Position numbers and translations under genes: made by a program
Shown here: piece after piece, positions 8,286-17,141 of the stretch
How positions within the stretch are numbered: position 1 is the first letter of the stretch
How the letters are laid out: each line of letters starts with the position of its first letter
The notes under the pieces: model-generated
The model's database searches: none
The model's input: only the letters and a program-made list of their open reading frames with translations
What the model was told of the DNA's origin: nothing
Origin: Sphingobacterium sp. PCS056
GTDB lineage: Bacteria; Bacteroidota; Bacteroidia; Sphingobacteriales; Sphingobacteriaceae
DNA: 64,000 nt
Assembly (NCBI RefSeq): GCF_023273895.1
Contig: NZ_CP096883.1
Location: 2,666,001 to 2,730,000, forward strand
Reading direction: 5' to 3'

Positions 8286-9209
8286 ATGAAAATACTATTA
8301 TTTATGGCCGCGCTATGCGTTGTGGTCATGTCATGTACAAAGGGTAAAACGGATTACGAAGCTGAAATCGATACTGTAGTAACGGACCATGTCGAGTTTA
8401 AAGAGGCTGCAACTGTTACTACTAACGGTTATCATATTCGTATTGAAGCTTTGAATGGAACATTCTATAAGGGTTATAATGAAATCCGTTTAAAAATCAC
8501 CAATAGTCAGACTGGCGAAATATCTAATACTTCTGGAGTTACATTTTTGCCTATTATGACTAATGCAATGGGGGAGCATCAGTCCTGTCCTCATCGGTAT
8601 CAATTGATGGAGAGATCTGATGAAAAATATTTTTCTGGATATGCTGTATTTACAGAGAAAAGTAGTTTAGATGACAGTTGGAACCTATACCTCAGCCTGA
8701 CCATTAATGGGCAAACTTTCCAGGTCGCGAAAAGCATAAATGTTCAGGAACAAGCAAATAAAAATCTCAACATGACGGTTTTTACGGGGAAGGATAATGA
8801 ACAATATATCATCGCTTTAATATCTCCTCAGAAGCCAAAAGTTTCTGAAAACGAACTGTTAGCTGGAATCTATAGATATCAAAAACCTATAGATAATCCA
8901 TCGGGAGTATTTCCAGATCCGACACAGTTTTCCTACACTGAGGTTAATGGTTATATGTTGCAGCTGGATCCGCGAATGCCAGAACCTTCTATGGGGAATC
9001 ATTCGTCACCCAACAATAAAGATCTGACGCAACAGAACGACGGGTTGTATCATGGCGTAGTGAATTATACCATGACCGGAAACTGGACATTGAATTTTAT
9101 TATGCAGAACCAAGATGGACAGATCATAAAAGGAACTGTTGTACCGGATGATTTTACACCTGGCATTGCAGGTGCTAAAAGCGACCTGCATATTGATATT
9201 TTATTTTAA
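8286..9209 (+). CDS. Two-domain lipoprotein, candidate periplasmic copper binder
   Basis: 307-aa lipoprotein with lipobox VMSC (Cys17). Two beta-sandwich-like halves are seen, at about 35-155 and 160-307. The second ends in a segment resembling FixH/YtkA-type domains (GVVNYTMTGNWTLNFIM). Soft-metal ligands cluster in TNAMGEHQSCPHRYQLM (about 95-111) and in PRMPEPSMGNHSSPNN (about 227-242), which is why copper binding is suspected. It ends two bases before the ATG of the OprC-like receptor, so the two are almost certainly cotranscribed and may work together. No close named family was recognised; metal choice is inference. Confidence 0.7.
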   Translation: MKILLFMAALCVVVMSCTKGKTDYEAEIDTVVTDHVEFKEAATVTTNGYHIRIEALNGTFYKGYNEIRLKITNSQTGEISNTSGVTFLPIMTNAMGEHQSCPHRYQLMERSDEKYFSGYAVFTEKSSLDDSWNLYLSLTINGQTFQVAKSINVQEQANKNLNMTVFTGKDNEQYIIALISPQKPKVSENELLAGIYRYQKPIDNPSGVFPDPTQFSYTEVNGYMLQLDPRMPEPSMGNHSSPNNKDLTQQNDGLYHGVVNYTMTGNWTLNFIMQNQDGQIIKGTVVPDDFTPGIAGAKSDLHIDILF

Positions 9210-9211
9210 CC

Positions 9212-11203
9212 ATGATGAAGAAATTAAGTGTTGGCTTAGTGCTTCTGGTATTTGGTATATATGCTAAAGCGCAAGATTCGCAGATAAAACAAGATAGTAC
9301 GCGTCGTATCGATGAAGTACAGGTAAATAGGATGGTCAAAAAGAAAATAGAGACTGAAATGAAAATGTCCGTGTCGGTTGATGAATTTTTGGCATCCTCG
9401 GAAAATATAAGTTTTATCAAACGTGGTGCTTATGCTTGGGAGCCCTTGTTGAATAATATGAGTTCAGAACGGACGAATCTGACCATTGATGGTATGCATA
9501 TCTTCGGAGCTTGTACCGATAAAATGGATCCGATCACCTCTTATGTGGAGAGTAACAACCTTTCTGCGATTGACATTACATCGGGGCAGGCTGGAAGTAT
9601 GCACGGATCTACCGTGTCGGGAAGTATTGATCTGAAGCGAAAAAGTACCCCGTTTAGTCTGGATCCGAAGTGGAGTGGTACCTACCAAACAGGATTCGAA
9701 TGGAATAATAAACAGTTTTTCAATATGGGAAATTTGTCTTATTCAGATGACAAATTTGTAGCAGATGGAAGTATTTCTTTTAGAAAAGCGGGTAATTATG
9801 CTGATGGACATAACGATGAAGTCAAGCATTCGCAGTACAATAAATTTAATACGTCTTTAGGTATGGCTTATAAAACAAGTCCATTGTCTGCATTAAGAGT
9901 GGATGCTATTTTTGATATGGCCAAGGATGTCGGTTTCCCAGCATTACCGATGGACCTCTGGCTATCCCGAGCATTGATCACATCTGCTTCTTATAAGCAA
10001 ATGTTTGAGGATGGGCCAGTCAAAGTGTGGGATTCAAAAATCTATTTTAATGCAGTAGAGCACTATATGGATGATACAACTCGGCCTGAAAATCTAGTGC
10101 ATATGGATATGCCTGGATGGAGTACGACTTACGGACTTGTGAGTAAGATTAATCTAAAAAAAGATGATTACGCTTCCGAAATACAGTTGAATGCTTACGA
10201 GAATGTATCGATCGCTGAAATGAGAATGTATCCTCAAGATCGAAGCAACCGTACCATGTTTGCCTACAGTTGGCCATGGGTAACGACTCGATATGGAGGA
10301 CTTTCGATGAATAATGCATGGGAAATCTCCGACAAGAGTCAAGTAAATGTTGGTGGAACATTGGGGTTGAACTACAATCATGCTAAGTACGTGGAATTTA
10401 ATTGGATTTTCCATCCGGGTACACCACAAGAAAAAACAAGAGTCTTGCCAAGTCTTCATGCAAATTATCAGCTTAATTTTGACAGTTTTCATTTTTCTGC
10501 GGGAACGGGTTATGGACATAGGTCACCATCTGTTTCCGAAGGTTATGGTTATTATATCTACAATAGTTTCGATCGATACGATTATATCGGAAATCCGGAT
10601 TTGAAAAATGAAATTTCATATGAAATGAATGCGAGTTTGGGCTTTAAGAAAGAAAAAGTCGGGATTGACGTTAAGGCAAACAACTTCTATATCCAAAACT
10701 ATATCGTTGGTCGCATTTTAAGTATGGGTAGCCCAATGAATTACCAATCGGTAGGTGTCAAAGGTTATACCTCTTTGGACCATGCTACACTTTTCAATTT
10801 TTCTATTGGTGGTCATTACGACATCTTGCAAAATCTGCAATGGAAAGGTCTGCTGACTTATGCTCGCGGTCAAGATGACAGAGGTGGAAATTTACCCTTT
10901 AAACGTCCCCTAAGTTATCAGACATCAGTCCATTTTACACATCATAAAATTGGGTTGCAAACCAGTTTGAATGGTGATTTTACACAAAATAATTACAGTC
11001 CGGAGTATGGAGAAGATAAAACTTCCTCTTATAAGATTTGGAATGTTTCGGCAGACTATCGATTTAAGATCAAGAATTGTAAAGCTGTTGTACAGGTAGG
11101 TGCCGAAAACTTATGGAATGAATACTACAGTACATACGCTGACTGGGGAAATATTCCCCGAATGGGTCGTAATATATTTACATCCTTAAAAGTGGGTTTT
11201 TAG
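9212..11203 (+). CDS. OprC/NosA-like TonB-dependent receptor, probable copper importer
   Basis: 663-aa outer-membrane receptor with a signal peptide ending at YAKAQ (residue 21). The plug contains TIDGMHIFGACTDKMDPITS, where Cys101 and Met105 form a CxxxM motif. In OprC, a CxxxM motif at the same plug position holds copper. The barrel follows and ends in SLKVGF. No carboxypeptidase-like extension is present. It sits directly between a Met/His-containing lipoprotein and an MbnP-like protein, all on one strand. Copper uptake is therefore well supported by motif plus context, but not proven. Confidence 0.85.
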   Translation: MMKKLSVGLVLLVFGIYAKAQDSQIKQDSTRRIDEVQVNRMVKKKIETEMKMSVSVDEFLASSENISFIKRGAYAWEPLLNNMSSERTNLTIDGMHIFGACTDKMDPITSYVESNNLSAIDITSGQAGSMHGSTVSGSIDLKRKSTPFSLDPKWSGTYQTGFEWNNKQFFNMGNLSYSDDKFVADGSISFRKAGNYADGHNDEVKHSQYNKFNTSLGMAYKTSPLSALRVDAIFDMAKDVGFPALPMDLWLSRALITSASYKQMFEDGPVKVWDSKIYFNAVEHYMDDTTRPENLVHMDMPGWSTTYGLVSKINLKKDDYASEIQLNAYENVSIAEMRMYPQDRSNRTMFAYSWPWVTTRYGGLSMNNAWEISDKSQVNVGGTLGLNYNHAKYVEFNWIFHPGTPQEKTRVLPSLHANYQLNFDSFHFSAGTGYGHRSPSVSEGYGYYIYNSFDRYDYIGNPDLKNEISYEMNASLGFKKEKVGIDVKANNFYIQNYIVGRILSMGSPMNYQSVGVKGYTSLDHATLFNFSIGGHYDILQNLQWKGLLTYARGQDDRGGNLPFKRPLSYQTSVHFTHHKIGLQTSLNGDFTQNNYSPEYGEDKTSSYKIWNVSADYRFKIKNCKAVVQVGAENLWNEYYSTYADWGNIPRMGRNIFTSLKVGF

Positions 11204-11253
11204 AAAACCCATAGTGCTAACAATAAATAATGTTTAATTAAATAAAAATTGAA

Positions 11254-12117
11254 ATGAAGAATCTAAAAAACTATCTATTATTATCAGCCTGTACACTGGC
11301 CATGGTTTCATGTAGTAAAAGTGATGACATGCCTGTGGCTAATCATGTAACCTTACATTTTAATAATACCTTTAAAAATACAACGATAATCTTAGGGGGT
11401 GCGAGTTCAACTACTGCTACAACAAATACTTCTGCAGTAGGACAAGTCCATCATTTATCTGAATTGAAATATGTGATTAGCAATATCCGTCTTATCAAAG
11501 CTGATGGTGGGGAGATACCTTACCATGTTAATGATCTGGATAAGGGAGCAACAGTTATTGATCAAGCGAAGCAAGCTAGTCTCGATTATGTCTTAACGAA
11601 CATTCCATCAGGTACCTATAAGCAGATCAAATTTGGTTTGGGTGTAAAACAGGATTTGAATACCATCGATCAAGTAAGATTTCCAACATTTTATGCCACT
11701 GCTGGTGCTAATGATACTAAAATGATGTGGGAGTGGGGAACAGGTTATCGATTTACAAAATTGGAAGGCTTTTATGAAGTCGATAATAAGACCATGTCTA
11801 TACACACCGGTAGCACTATTGAAGGAAAGGAAGGAGCTTACACGCAAGGAGTGGATGCATACCGGGATATCACCTTAGATCTGACAACAGATGCTATCGT
11901 GGGTCAACATGGTCCTAAAATAACCATCACCGCAGATTTTAATAAACTCTTGAGTGGTAAAACCAATATTACGCTGTCAACGGGGACAGGTATGGGGAAT
12001 AATGCTACACCAAATGTTCATACTGCTGTTCAAATGCTAAAATTTGTGGACAATCTAGGCGGTAATGGTTCTAGTGATATATCTGGAATGTTTTCTATAA
12101 GTAAAGTAGAAAACTAA
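11254..12117 (+). CDS. MbnP-like copper-binding lipoprotein
   Basis: 287-aa lipoprotein (lipobox MVSC, Cys20) of the MbnP family. The hallmark block is MMWEWGTGYRFTKLEGFYEV, with Trp159, Trp161 and Tyr165. Early in the protein come HVTLHFNNTF and LSELKYVISNIRL, also typical. In characterised MbnP proteins a tryptophan is turned into kynurenine by the partner di-haem enzyme MbnH, creating a copper site. The MbnH-like gene follows directly, so the same chemistry is likely here. The gene follows the OprC-like receptor by 50 bases. Which Trp is modified cannot be told from the sequence alone. Confidence 0.85.
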   Translation: MKNLKNYLLLSACTLAMVSCSKSDDMPVANHVTLHFNNTFKNTTIILGGASSTTATTNTSAVGQVHHLSELKYVISNIRLIKADGGEIPYHVNDLDKGATVIDQAKQASLDYVLTNIPSGTYKQIKFGLGVKQDLNTIDQVRFPTFYATAGANDTKMMWEWGTGYRFTKLEGFYEVDNKTMSIHTGSTIEGKEGAYTQGVDAYRDITLDLTTDAIVGQHGPKITITADFNKLLSGKTNITLSTGTGMGNNATPNVHTAVQMLKFVDNLGGNGSSDISGMFSISKVEN

Positions 12118-12124
12118 TTTTTAG

Positions 12125-12162
12125 CACGAGCTGATCAAATGAGCTGATTTGGGCAGCTCGTG
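12125..12162 (+). terminator. Hairpin between mbnP- and mbnH-like genes (attenuator-like)
   Basis: CACGAGCTG (12125-12133) pairs perfectly with CAGCTCGTG (12154-12162). An internal GAGCTG (12141-12146) can instead pair with CAGCTC (12154-12159), so two exclusive hairpins are possible. The downstream run is TATTGTTTAATTT, so partial termination is plausible. Confidence 0.45.
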
Positions 12163-12191
12163 TATTGTTTAATTTAAAAATAGCTATACAA

Positions 12192-13220
12192 GTGAAAAAA
12201 ATAGTAGGGATTATAGTCGTGCTCGCATTGTTGCTCTCTTGTAGTAAAGAAGATGATAAAACTTCCTTTTCTTTTGATAACCCAGAGCTTTCATTGGAAA
12301 TTCCTGCTGGGTTTCCTATTTTAAATAATAGTGTGAAAAATAATAGGCCAACAAAATATGGAGCAGAACTGGGCGAAAAGTTATTTAATGAAAGAAAATT
12401 AAGTGGAAATAATAGTATATCCTGTGCGAGCTGTCACAATCAGTCCAATGCTTTTGCTGATCAAAATCCTAGAGCTATTGGTATCTATGGACGGATCGGT
12501 CTGAGAAATACTCCACCAATACAAAATATGGCCTTTATGCAGTTTTATAATTGGGATGGGAATGTTCTGCAGCTAGAAAAGCAACCTTTGGTGCCTATTA
12601 TAACACATGAAGAGATGAATTCTTCTATTGTGGAAGTTATTGGGAAATTAGGAGGAGACGTGGTATATCAAGATATGTTTAAAAAAGCCTTTGGTGACGA
12701 GCATATTACACCTGATCGCATTTATCGTAGTATTGCTCAGTACTCCTATACGCTTATCAGTGCTAATAGTAGATATGATCAAGTAATGCGAAATATGGGG
12801 GGGGAATTTACTAAAAGTGAAGCGCAGGGTTATCAGATATTTAAACAGAAATGCCAGAGCTGTCATAGTACGGAGCTTTTTACGGATCAAACTTTCAGAA
12901 ACGTGGGCTTTCCGCTACACAGTAGTTCTGAGGAAGCGGGACGAGCTCGGGTGACGGGGATACTTTCCGATTATATGAGCTTTCGTGTTCCTAGTTTAAG
13001 GAATATTGAATATACTGCGCCTTATGGCAGCTTCGGACAGTTTGCAACTTTATTAGAGGTGTTGGATTACTTTGATAAAGGTGTTATAGATGCTGAAAAT
13101 CTGGATCCTATTTTAAAAGAAAATGGCAATCGGATTCCATTAACTGATCAAGAAAAACAAGATATCATTTCATTTTTGAAAACGCTAAGTGATCCTGAAT
13201 TTTTAAGATCAGGATCCTAA
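12192..13220 (+). CDS. MbnH-like di-haem cytochrome c peroxidase-type enzyme
   Basis: 342-aa lipoprotein (lipobox LLSC, Cys17) with two haem c motifs, CASCH (78-82) and CQSCH (221-225), as in the cytochrome c peroxidase/MauG/MbnH superfamily. The GTG start at 12192 gives a textbook lipoprotein signal (MKKIVGIIVVLALLLSC); a TTG at 12165 would add nine residues. The neighbouring MbnP-like protein makes an MbnH role (oxidising an MbnP tryptophan to kynurenine) more likely than simple peroxide removal. Family members need c-type haem attachment in the periplasm. Assignment to MbnH rather than CcpA is by context. Confidence 0.8.
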   Translation: MKKIVGIIVVLALLLSCSKEDDKTSFSFDNPELSLEIPAGFPILNNSVKNNRPTKYGAELGEKLFNERKLSGNNSISCASCHNQSNAFADQNPRAIGIYGRIGLRNTPPIQNMAFMQFYNWDGNVLQLEKQPLVPIITHEEMNSSIVEVIGKLGGDVVYQDMFKKAFGDEHITPDRIYRSIAQYSYTLISANSRYDQVMRNMGGEFTKSEAQGYQIFKQKCQSCHSTELFTDQTFRNVGFPLHSSSEEAGRARVTGILSDYMSFRVPSLRNIEYTAPYGSFGQFATLLEVLDYFDKGVIDAENLDPILKENGNRIPLTDQEKQDIISFLKTLSDPEFLRSGS

Positions 13221-13282
13221 CTTTGGATAATATAATCTGCTGGGGCTTATAATAAAAATAAGTGAAAGTTATGATTGATAAA

Positions 13283-13531
13283 TTAGGATATTCCTCTTGT
13301 CTTGAGTTCTTGATTGATTTTCTTTAAATTTTTAAAATTAATGATAGTGATGGGTGACAAAGCAAAAGGAATAGCTACCAATGCACTGAATTTTTTGGTT
13401 ACGGAAATATAGATTCCCATTCCCAATAGGATAAGTAACATAACGGTCAATAGAACTGCAGCTATTGTTGTTACTTTTTTAGCATTGATTAGTTCTTCAT
13501 TGCTCATTTCATGGTATGATTTCTTATTCAT
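13283..13531 (-). CDS. Small two-helix membrane protein
   Basis: 82 aa with an N-terminal acidic/basic stretch (MSNEELINAKKVTT), two transmembrane helices (about 24-45 and 50-66) and a basic tail (NFKNLKKINQELKTRG). Similar small proteins in Bacteroidota carry the uninformative name redox-active disulfide protein 2, but no cysteine is present here. It is convergent with the MbnH-like gene, with no strong terminator between them. Function unknown. Confidence 0.65.
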   Translation of the reverse strand: MNKKSYHEMSNEELINAKKVTTIAAVLLTVMLLILLGMGIYISVTKKFSALVAIPFALSPITIINFKNLKKINQELKTRGIS

Positions 13532-13656
13532 GGTAGGTTGTAGTTGATTGATTGTTAGTTAAAGATAAAAACCTTTGTTTATTAATTTGATTTTTTTATA
13601 AAAAAATCAAATCATATAGCATTTTTAAGAATTGTTTAATGATGATTTACTAGTTT

Positions 13657-14777
13657 TTAAAGTCGTTTTATTAAATACTTTCTTACTGGTATGTCGTAAA
13701 ATTTTAAACAGATATAAGCGAGTATAATACTTCCAATAAGAACAGCGGCTGCACCAGGTAATGACTCTTCAAATGTAAGTTTATGATTTTTTACCCAGGC
13801 ATAGTACAGATAGATAAAAGGATAATGAACCGTATATAAAGGATACGAAATATCGCCTAAAAATTTACATATCTGAGTTGTAAACTTATCGCTGGTTTTT
13901 CCAGATGCTCCAAGGTAAACTAATATTGGAAAAATCAAGATACAGCATAAGGTATCATATAGCCCGTTTATCCATAAATACTCTGCTCCGCCAATACGTG
14001 GTACGGCAAGAAGAGCAACTAATAGGAGACTACACATCCAAAAAGCTCTTTTTATATGAACGGGATTGAAAACACGTGAGAGTAATAAACCTGCAGAAAA
14101 AGAAAATAGCATCCTTAAAAATCCAGCAGTAAATTCGATTTCGGTCAGCGAGAATCCAGCACAGAGATCTCCGTATGGGCCTACTATTGCAAATGTCGCT
14201 AAGCCACAACCTGCAGTAAAGACTAAACCTGCAAGAATCTTGGTAGAAAATCTTCGGATAATCAAAGCATAGAGTATATTTCCGATATATTCAAAAAATA
14301 AAGACCAGCTTGGGCCATTCAAAGGGAACATTTCACCTAGACCGCGTACTTCATGCCCTGGCATTGCAGGGATCAAAAATGCGTTTAATAATGTCGCACC
14401 GAGCAAAGCCATGATACTCACAGTAGAAACATCCCACACCGAGCAGCCTTGGAAGTAAAATAGAATAGCGCCAATGATCGCACCTATAAAGACCATGGGA
14501 TGGAGTCGATTATTCGGCGTTTGATAAAATCTAAGGTCGATGTTGTTGCCCAACGATCATCATAAGCATAACCAATCACAAATCCCGATAGCATAAAGAA
14601 AAAATCGACGGCTAAATAACCATGATTGATGATCTGATCCAAATGACTCGTTGCAAAAGCTTCAAATATGTGAAAACATACCACCGTAATCGCTGCCACT
14701 CCTCGTAACCCATCGAGTATAGCGTAATGTGGCTTTGTATTACTGAAAGTCGCTGTTGACATTTGCGTATGGAGCAT
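13657..14777 (-). pseudogene. Acyltransferase 3 family membrane protein, frameshifted
   Basis: Two minus-strand frames together make one acyltransferase family 3 protein of about 373 aa. The N-terminal part (14777 down to about 14510) reads LDGLRGVAAITVVCFHIFEA, FFFMLSGFVIGYAY and TLDFIKRRII. The rest reads RLHPMVFIGAIIGAILFYFQ onward in the next frame, with about nine membrane segments. The join KRRII/RLHPMV is typical of the family and is restored by adding one base near 14510. Such enzymes O-acylate sugars or lipids at the inner membrane. Either the gene is recently inactivated or the base call is wrong. The ATG-like start within the second frame is not a real start. Confidence 0.8.
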
Positions 14778-15312
14778 AACATATAAGTCGGTTGTTCGTA
14801 TTGTTGGTTTTTGTAAGAGAAAGATGGTGAATATAGGAAATTATAACAATTTATAAAATAATTATTTATAATCAGATACCATCAACTTGTTTGGACTTGT
14901 TTATCTCAGCGTATTAAGAGCTAATAAAACGGTGTATAGAATATTTAGGTTGATATCTTAAGAGTGAGGGAGGCTTGTTGTAATGATGCTGTAATGGTAT
15001 TATGCATGTAGATGTTAGAATACATCAAATATGATATCAAAGGAATGAAATTAGGTCATGATAAATAGAACAGGATAAGAATATTGCTCGACTTGCAAAA
15101 GTTTATATATTCATCTTATTACGTTAATGAATACGTTAAGGGAAATAAAAAACTTATTTTAAAAACACAATTAGGAATGGAAATATCGGTATTTTATCTA
15201 TAGACTGTATATGCTATAGATAAAATACTTGATGATATCACAACAATCAATTTTTATAAAATCATGATATAAAATTAGTTTGGAATAGTGCCTTTTTAGT
15301 GCTTTGACCGAT
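14778..15312. other. Intergenic region, no gene seen
   Basis: 535 bases upstream of the acyltransferase gene and downstream of the OYE gene. Apart from the hairpin at 15189-15228 it shows no ORF or recognisable element. Confidence 0.5.
15189..15228 (-). terminator. Hairpin downstream of the old yellow enzyme gene
   Basis: Perfect 15-bp arms (15189-15203 and 15214-15228) around a 10-base loop, 85 bases past the stop of the minus-strand OYE gene. Probably its terminator, although the trailing T run is weak. Confidence 0.5.
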
Positions 15313-16377
15313 CTAAGACAAGCTACCCAAACTTTTTGCTTCAAATGTCGACAGTTCATCGAACTTCTCTGCATGTACTTTTTTGACCCAATTTGGATCT
15401 TGTAAAATTGCTCTACCTACGGCAACAAGATCAAAATCTCCTCTTTCATATCTGCGAACCAATTCATCTAAGGCAACTGGAGCTGATTTTGATTCGGAAT
15501 TGGTAAATACATCCCCAAAATCTTGATCAAGACCTACAGAACCTACGGTAATAGTGGGTTGTCCAGAGACTTTTTTCAGCCAACCTGCAAAATTTAGGTC
15601 ACTGCCTTCAAATTCCGGTTCCCAATAACGGCGTTGGCTACCATGAAAAATATCTACTCCAGCATCGACCAGTGGTAAGATCCAATCTTCTAAAGATGTA
15701 GGTGTTGGAGCCAATTTAGCAGTATAATCCTGTTGTTTCCATTGCGACAGGCGTAGGATAATAACAAAATCAGGGCCTACTGCTTGGCGCATCGCTTTTA
15801 TGACTTCAACAGCAAATCTGGATCTTTCTTTGATTGTTTTACCTCCAAATTCGTCAGTTCTATGATTCATACCTTCCCAGAAAAACTGGTCAATTAAATA
15901 GCCATGTGCACCATGAATTTCAAATGCATCGAATCCTAGATCTTTCGCTGCTTTTGCCGCATGCGCATAAGCTTGTATCGTATGTTCAATATCTGCTAAG
16001 CTCATCGAGTCTGGACTTTCAAAAGGTGCTGGAGGAGTCCATTGCATCGGTGTATAGCCTACATGCCATATTTGAGGGGCTATTTTTCCACCTTTTTGGT
16101 GTACGGCATCAGCAATATTTTTCCAAGCTGCTAATGCTTGGTCACCATAAAAATTTGGAATATCCTTTAGGTTTTTTGAAGAAGGTCTGTCAATGACAGT
16201 ACCTTCTGTCAGGATCAATCCAACTTCAGCAGCAGCACGACGTTCGTAATAACCTTTGACATTATCACCAGGAATACCATCAATAGAAAATGCTCTTGTC
16301 ATCGGTGCCATAACAAAGCGATTGTTCAGAACGAGTTTTTTGTACTGAAATGGATTAAATAGTGTTTGTATACTCAT
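15313..16377 (-). CDS. Old yellow enzyme family alkene reductase (NemA-like)
   Basis: 354-aa FMN-dependent oxidoreductase that reduces activated C=C bonds (quinones, enones, maleimides) or nitro groups with NAD(P)H. The TIM barrel shows NRFVMAPMTRAF (residues 19-30), LTEGTVI, QIWHVG, the substrate-binding HGAHGYLIDQFF block, the conserved RSRFAVEVIKAM and the C-terminal FMN phosphate loop DLVAVGRAILQDP. It is divergent from an HxlR regulator carrying two N-terminal cysteines, an arrangement common for electrophile-responsive reductases. A -7 box TATATTTG lies at 16407-16414 on the minus strand. Substrate unknown; the exact symbol is not certain. Confidence 0.88.
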   Translation of the reverse strand: MSIQTLFNPFQYKKLVLNNRFVMAPMTRAFSIDGIPGDNVKGYYERRAAAEVGLILTEGTVIDRPSSKNLKDIPNFYGDQALAAWKNIADAVHQKGGKIAPQIWHVGYTPMQWTPPAPFESPDSMSLADIEHTIQAYAHAAKAAKDLGFDAFEIHGAHGYLIDQFFWEGMNHRTDEFGGKTIKERSRFAVEVIKAMRQAVGPDFVIILRLSQWKQQDYTAKLAPTPTSLEDWILPLVDAGVDIFHGSQRRYWEPEFEGSDLNFAGWLKKVSGQPTITVGSVGLDQDFGDVFTNSESKSAPVALDELVRRYERGDFDLVAVGRAILQDPNWVKKVHAEKFDELSTFEAKSLGSLS

Positions 16378-16406
16378 TATCTTTTTATTTTAAAATTTGA
16401 TTGTTG

Positions 16407-16414
16407 CAAATATA
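16407..16414 (-). promoter_or_regulatory. Candidate -7 element of the OYE gene
   Basis: On the minus strand TATATTTG, matching TAnnTTTG, lies 29 bases before the OYE ATG. The upstream -33 region overlaps the HxlR dyads. Confidence 0.4.
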
Positions 16415-16436
16415 TTTCAATTAGTATACTTTTGTA

Positions 16437-16474
16437 ACTATTAATAGTATAAAGTAGTTACCTATATGTAACTA
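16437..16474. promoter_or_regulatory. Candidate HxlR operators
   Basis: Two dyads lie back to back between the divergent genes: the perfect palindrome ACTATTAATAGT (16437-16448), and TAGTTAC-N6-GTAACTA (16455-16474). GTAACTA also occurs at 16434-16440. HxlR/YodB-type regulators bind AT-rich dyads of this kind; binding is inferred from position. Confidence 0.5.
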
Positions 16475-16489
16475 TTCAAGAATTTGTAT

Positions 16490-16831
16490 ATGAAAAGAAC
16501 TGATTTGAAAAGCTGCTCGTGCGCCATGCAGCGTTCGATGGGAATTTTAGGAACAAGATGGAAGCCTGTCATCATCTATACTTTGCGAGATCGAAAAGCA
16601 CGTTTTGGACAATTGGATGCTTTGATAGAACATATATCAAGAAAGGTATTGACAAGCTCGTTGAAAGAGTTAGAAGAGGATGGTGTTATTTTTAGAGAGG
16701 AGTTTAAAGAATTGCCCCCTCGAGTCGAGTATTCTTTAACCGAAAAAGGAAAAGCATTGATTCCAATCATGTGTCAATTGGCAAAATGGAATGAAGAATA
16801 TCATGAAAAGCCAGAAATGGAAATGGTTTAG
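16490..16831 (+). CDS. HxlR-family winged-helix regulator
   Basis: 113-aa MarR/HxlR-type regulator. The ATG at 16490 is preferred to an in-frame TTG at 16484. The family core is clear: MGILGTRWKPVIIYTLRDRKARFGQL, ISRKVLTSSLKELEEDGVI and the wing PPRVEYSLTEKG. Cys9 and Cys11 (SCSCAMQR) occupy the place of the conserved HxlR cysteine that senses quinones or aldehydes in YodB and HypR. It is divergent from an old yellow enzyme with operator-like dyads in between, so it probably controls that enzyme. The inducer is not known. Confidence 0.88.
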   Translation: MKRTDLKSCSCAMQRSMGILGTRWKPVIIYTLRDRKARFGQLDALIEHISRKVLTSSLKELEEDGVIFREEFKELPPRVEYSLTEKGKALIPIMCQLAKWNEEYHEKPEMEMV

Positions 16832-17141
16832 TTGGCTTTTTTGTTGTATAGGTAGATGAAATTGATGATTCATCTTGTCTTTTCACATCTTAACTATATC
16901 CGCAACAATAGGAGAGCTGCGTGTTTTTTAATAAATTGAAAAGTTCATGTAAAAATATAAATTATAAGGGATTCAATCTTCAGTTTTTAAGCGATCGTTT
17001 GTGTATTGATTAGTGATTTTTTAATTATATTAGTCACTGGTTTCTGATATTTGAAAAAGTTAATGCTTAATTTATAATATAGCCTTACCTCTTAAATAAT
17101 TTCTTAAGATTACCGCAATAAATTTTAAAAATTAGCAATTT
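16832..17141. other. Intergenic region, no gene seen
   Basis: 310 AT-rich bases between the HxlR gene and the phytochrome gene. It must contain the phytochrome promoter, but no exact TAnnTTTG box was found. Confidence 0.4.

Noticed and set aside
12192-13220. Calling the di-haem protein a plain cytochrome c peroxidase
   Set aside because: The family fits, but the adjacent MbnP-like gene makes an MbnH role more likely.
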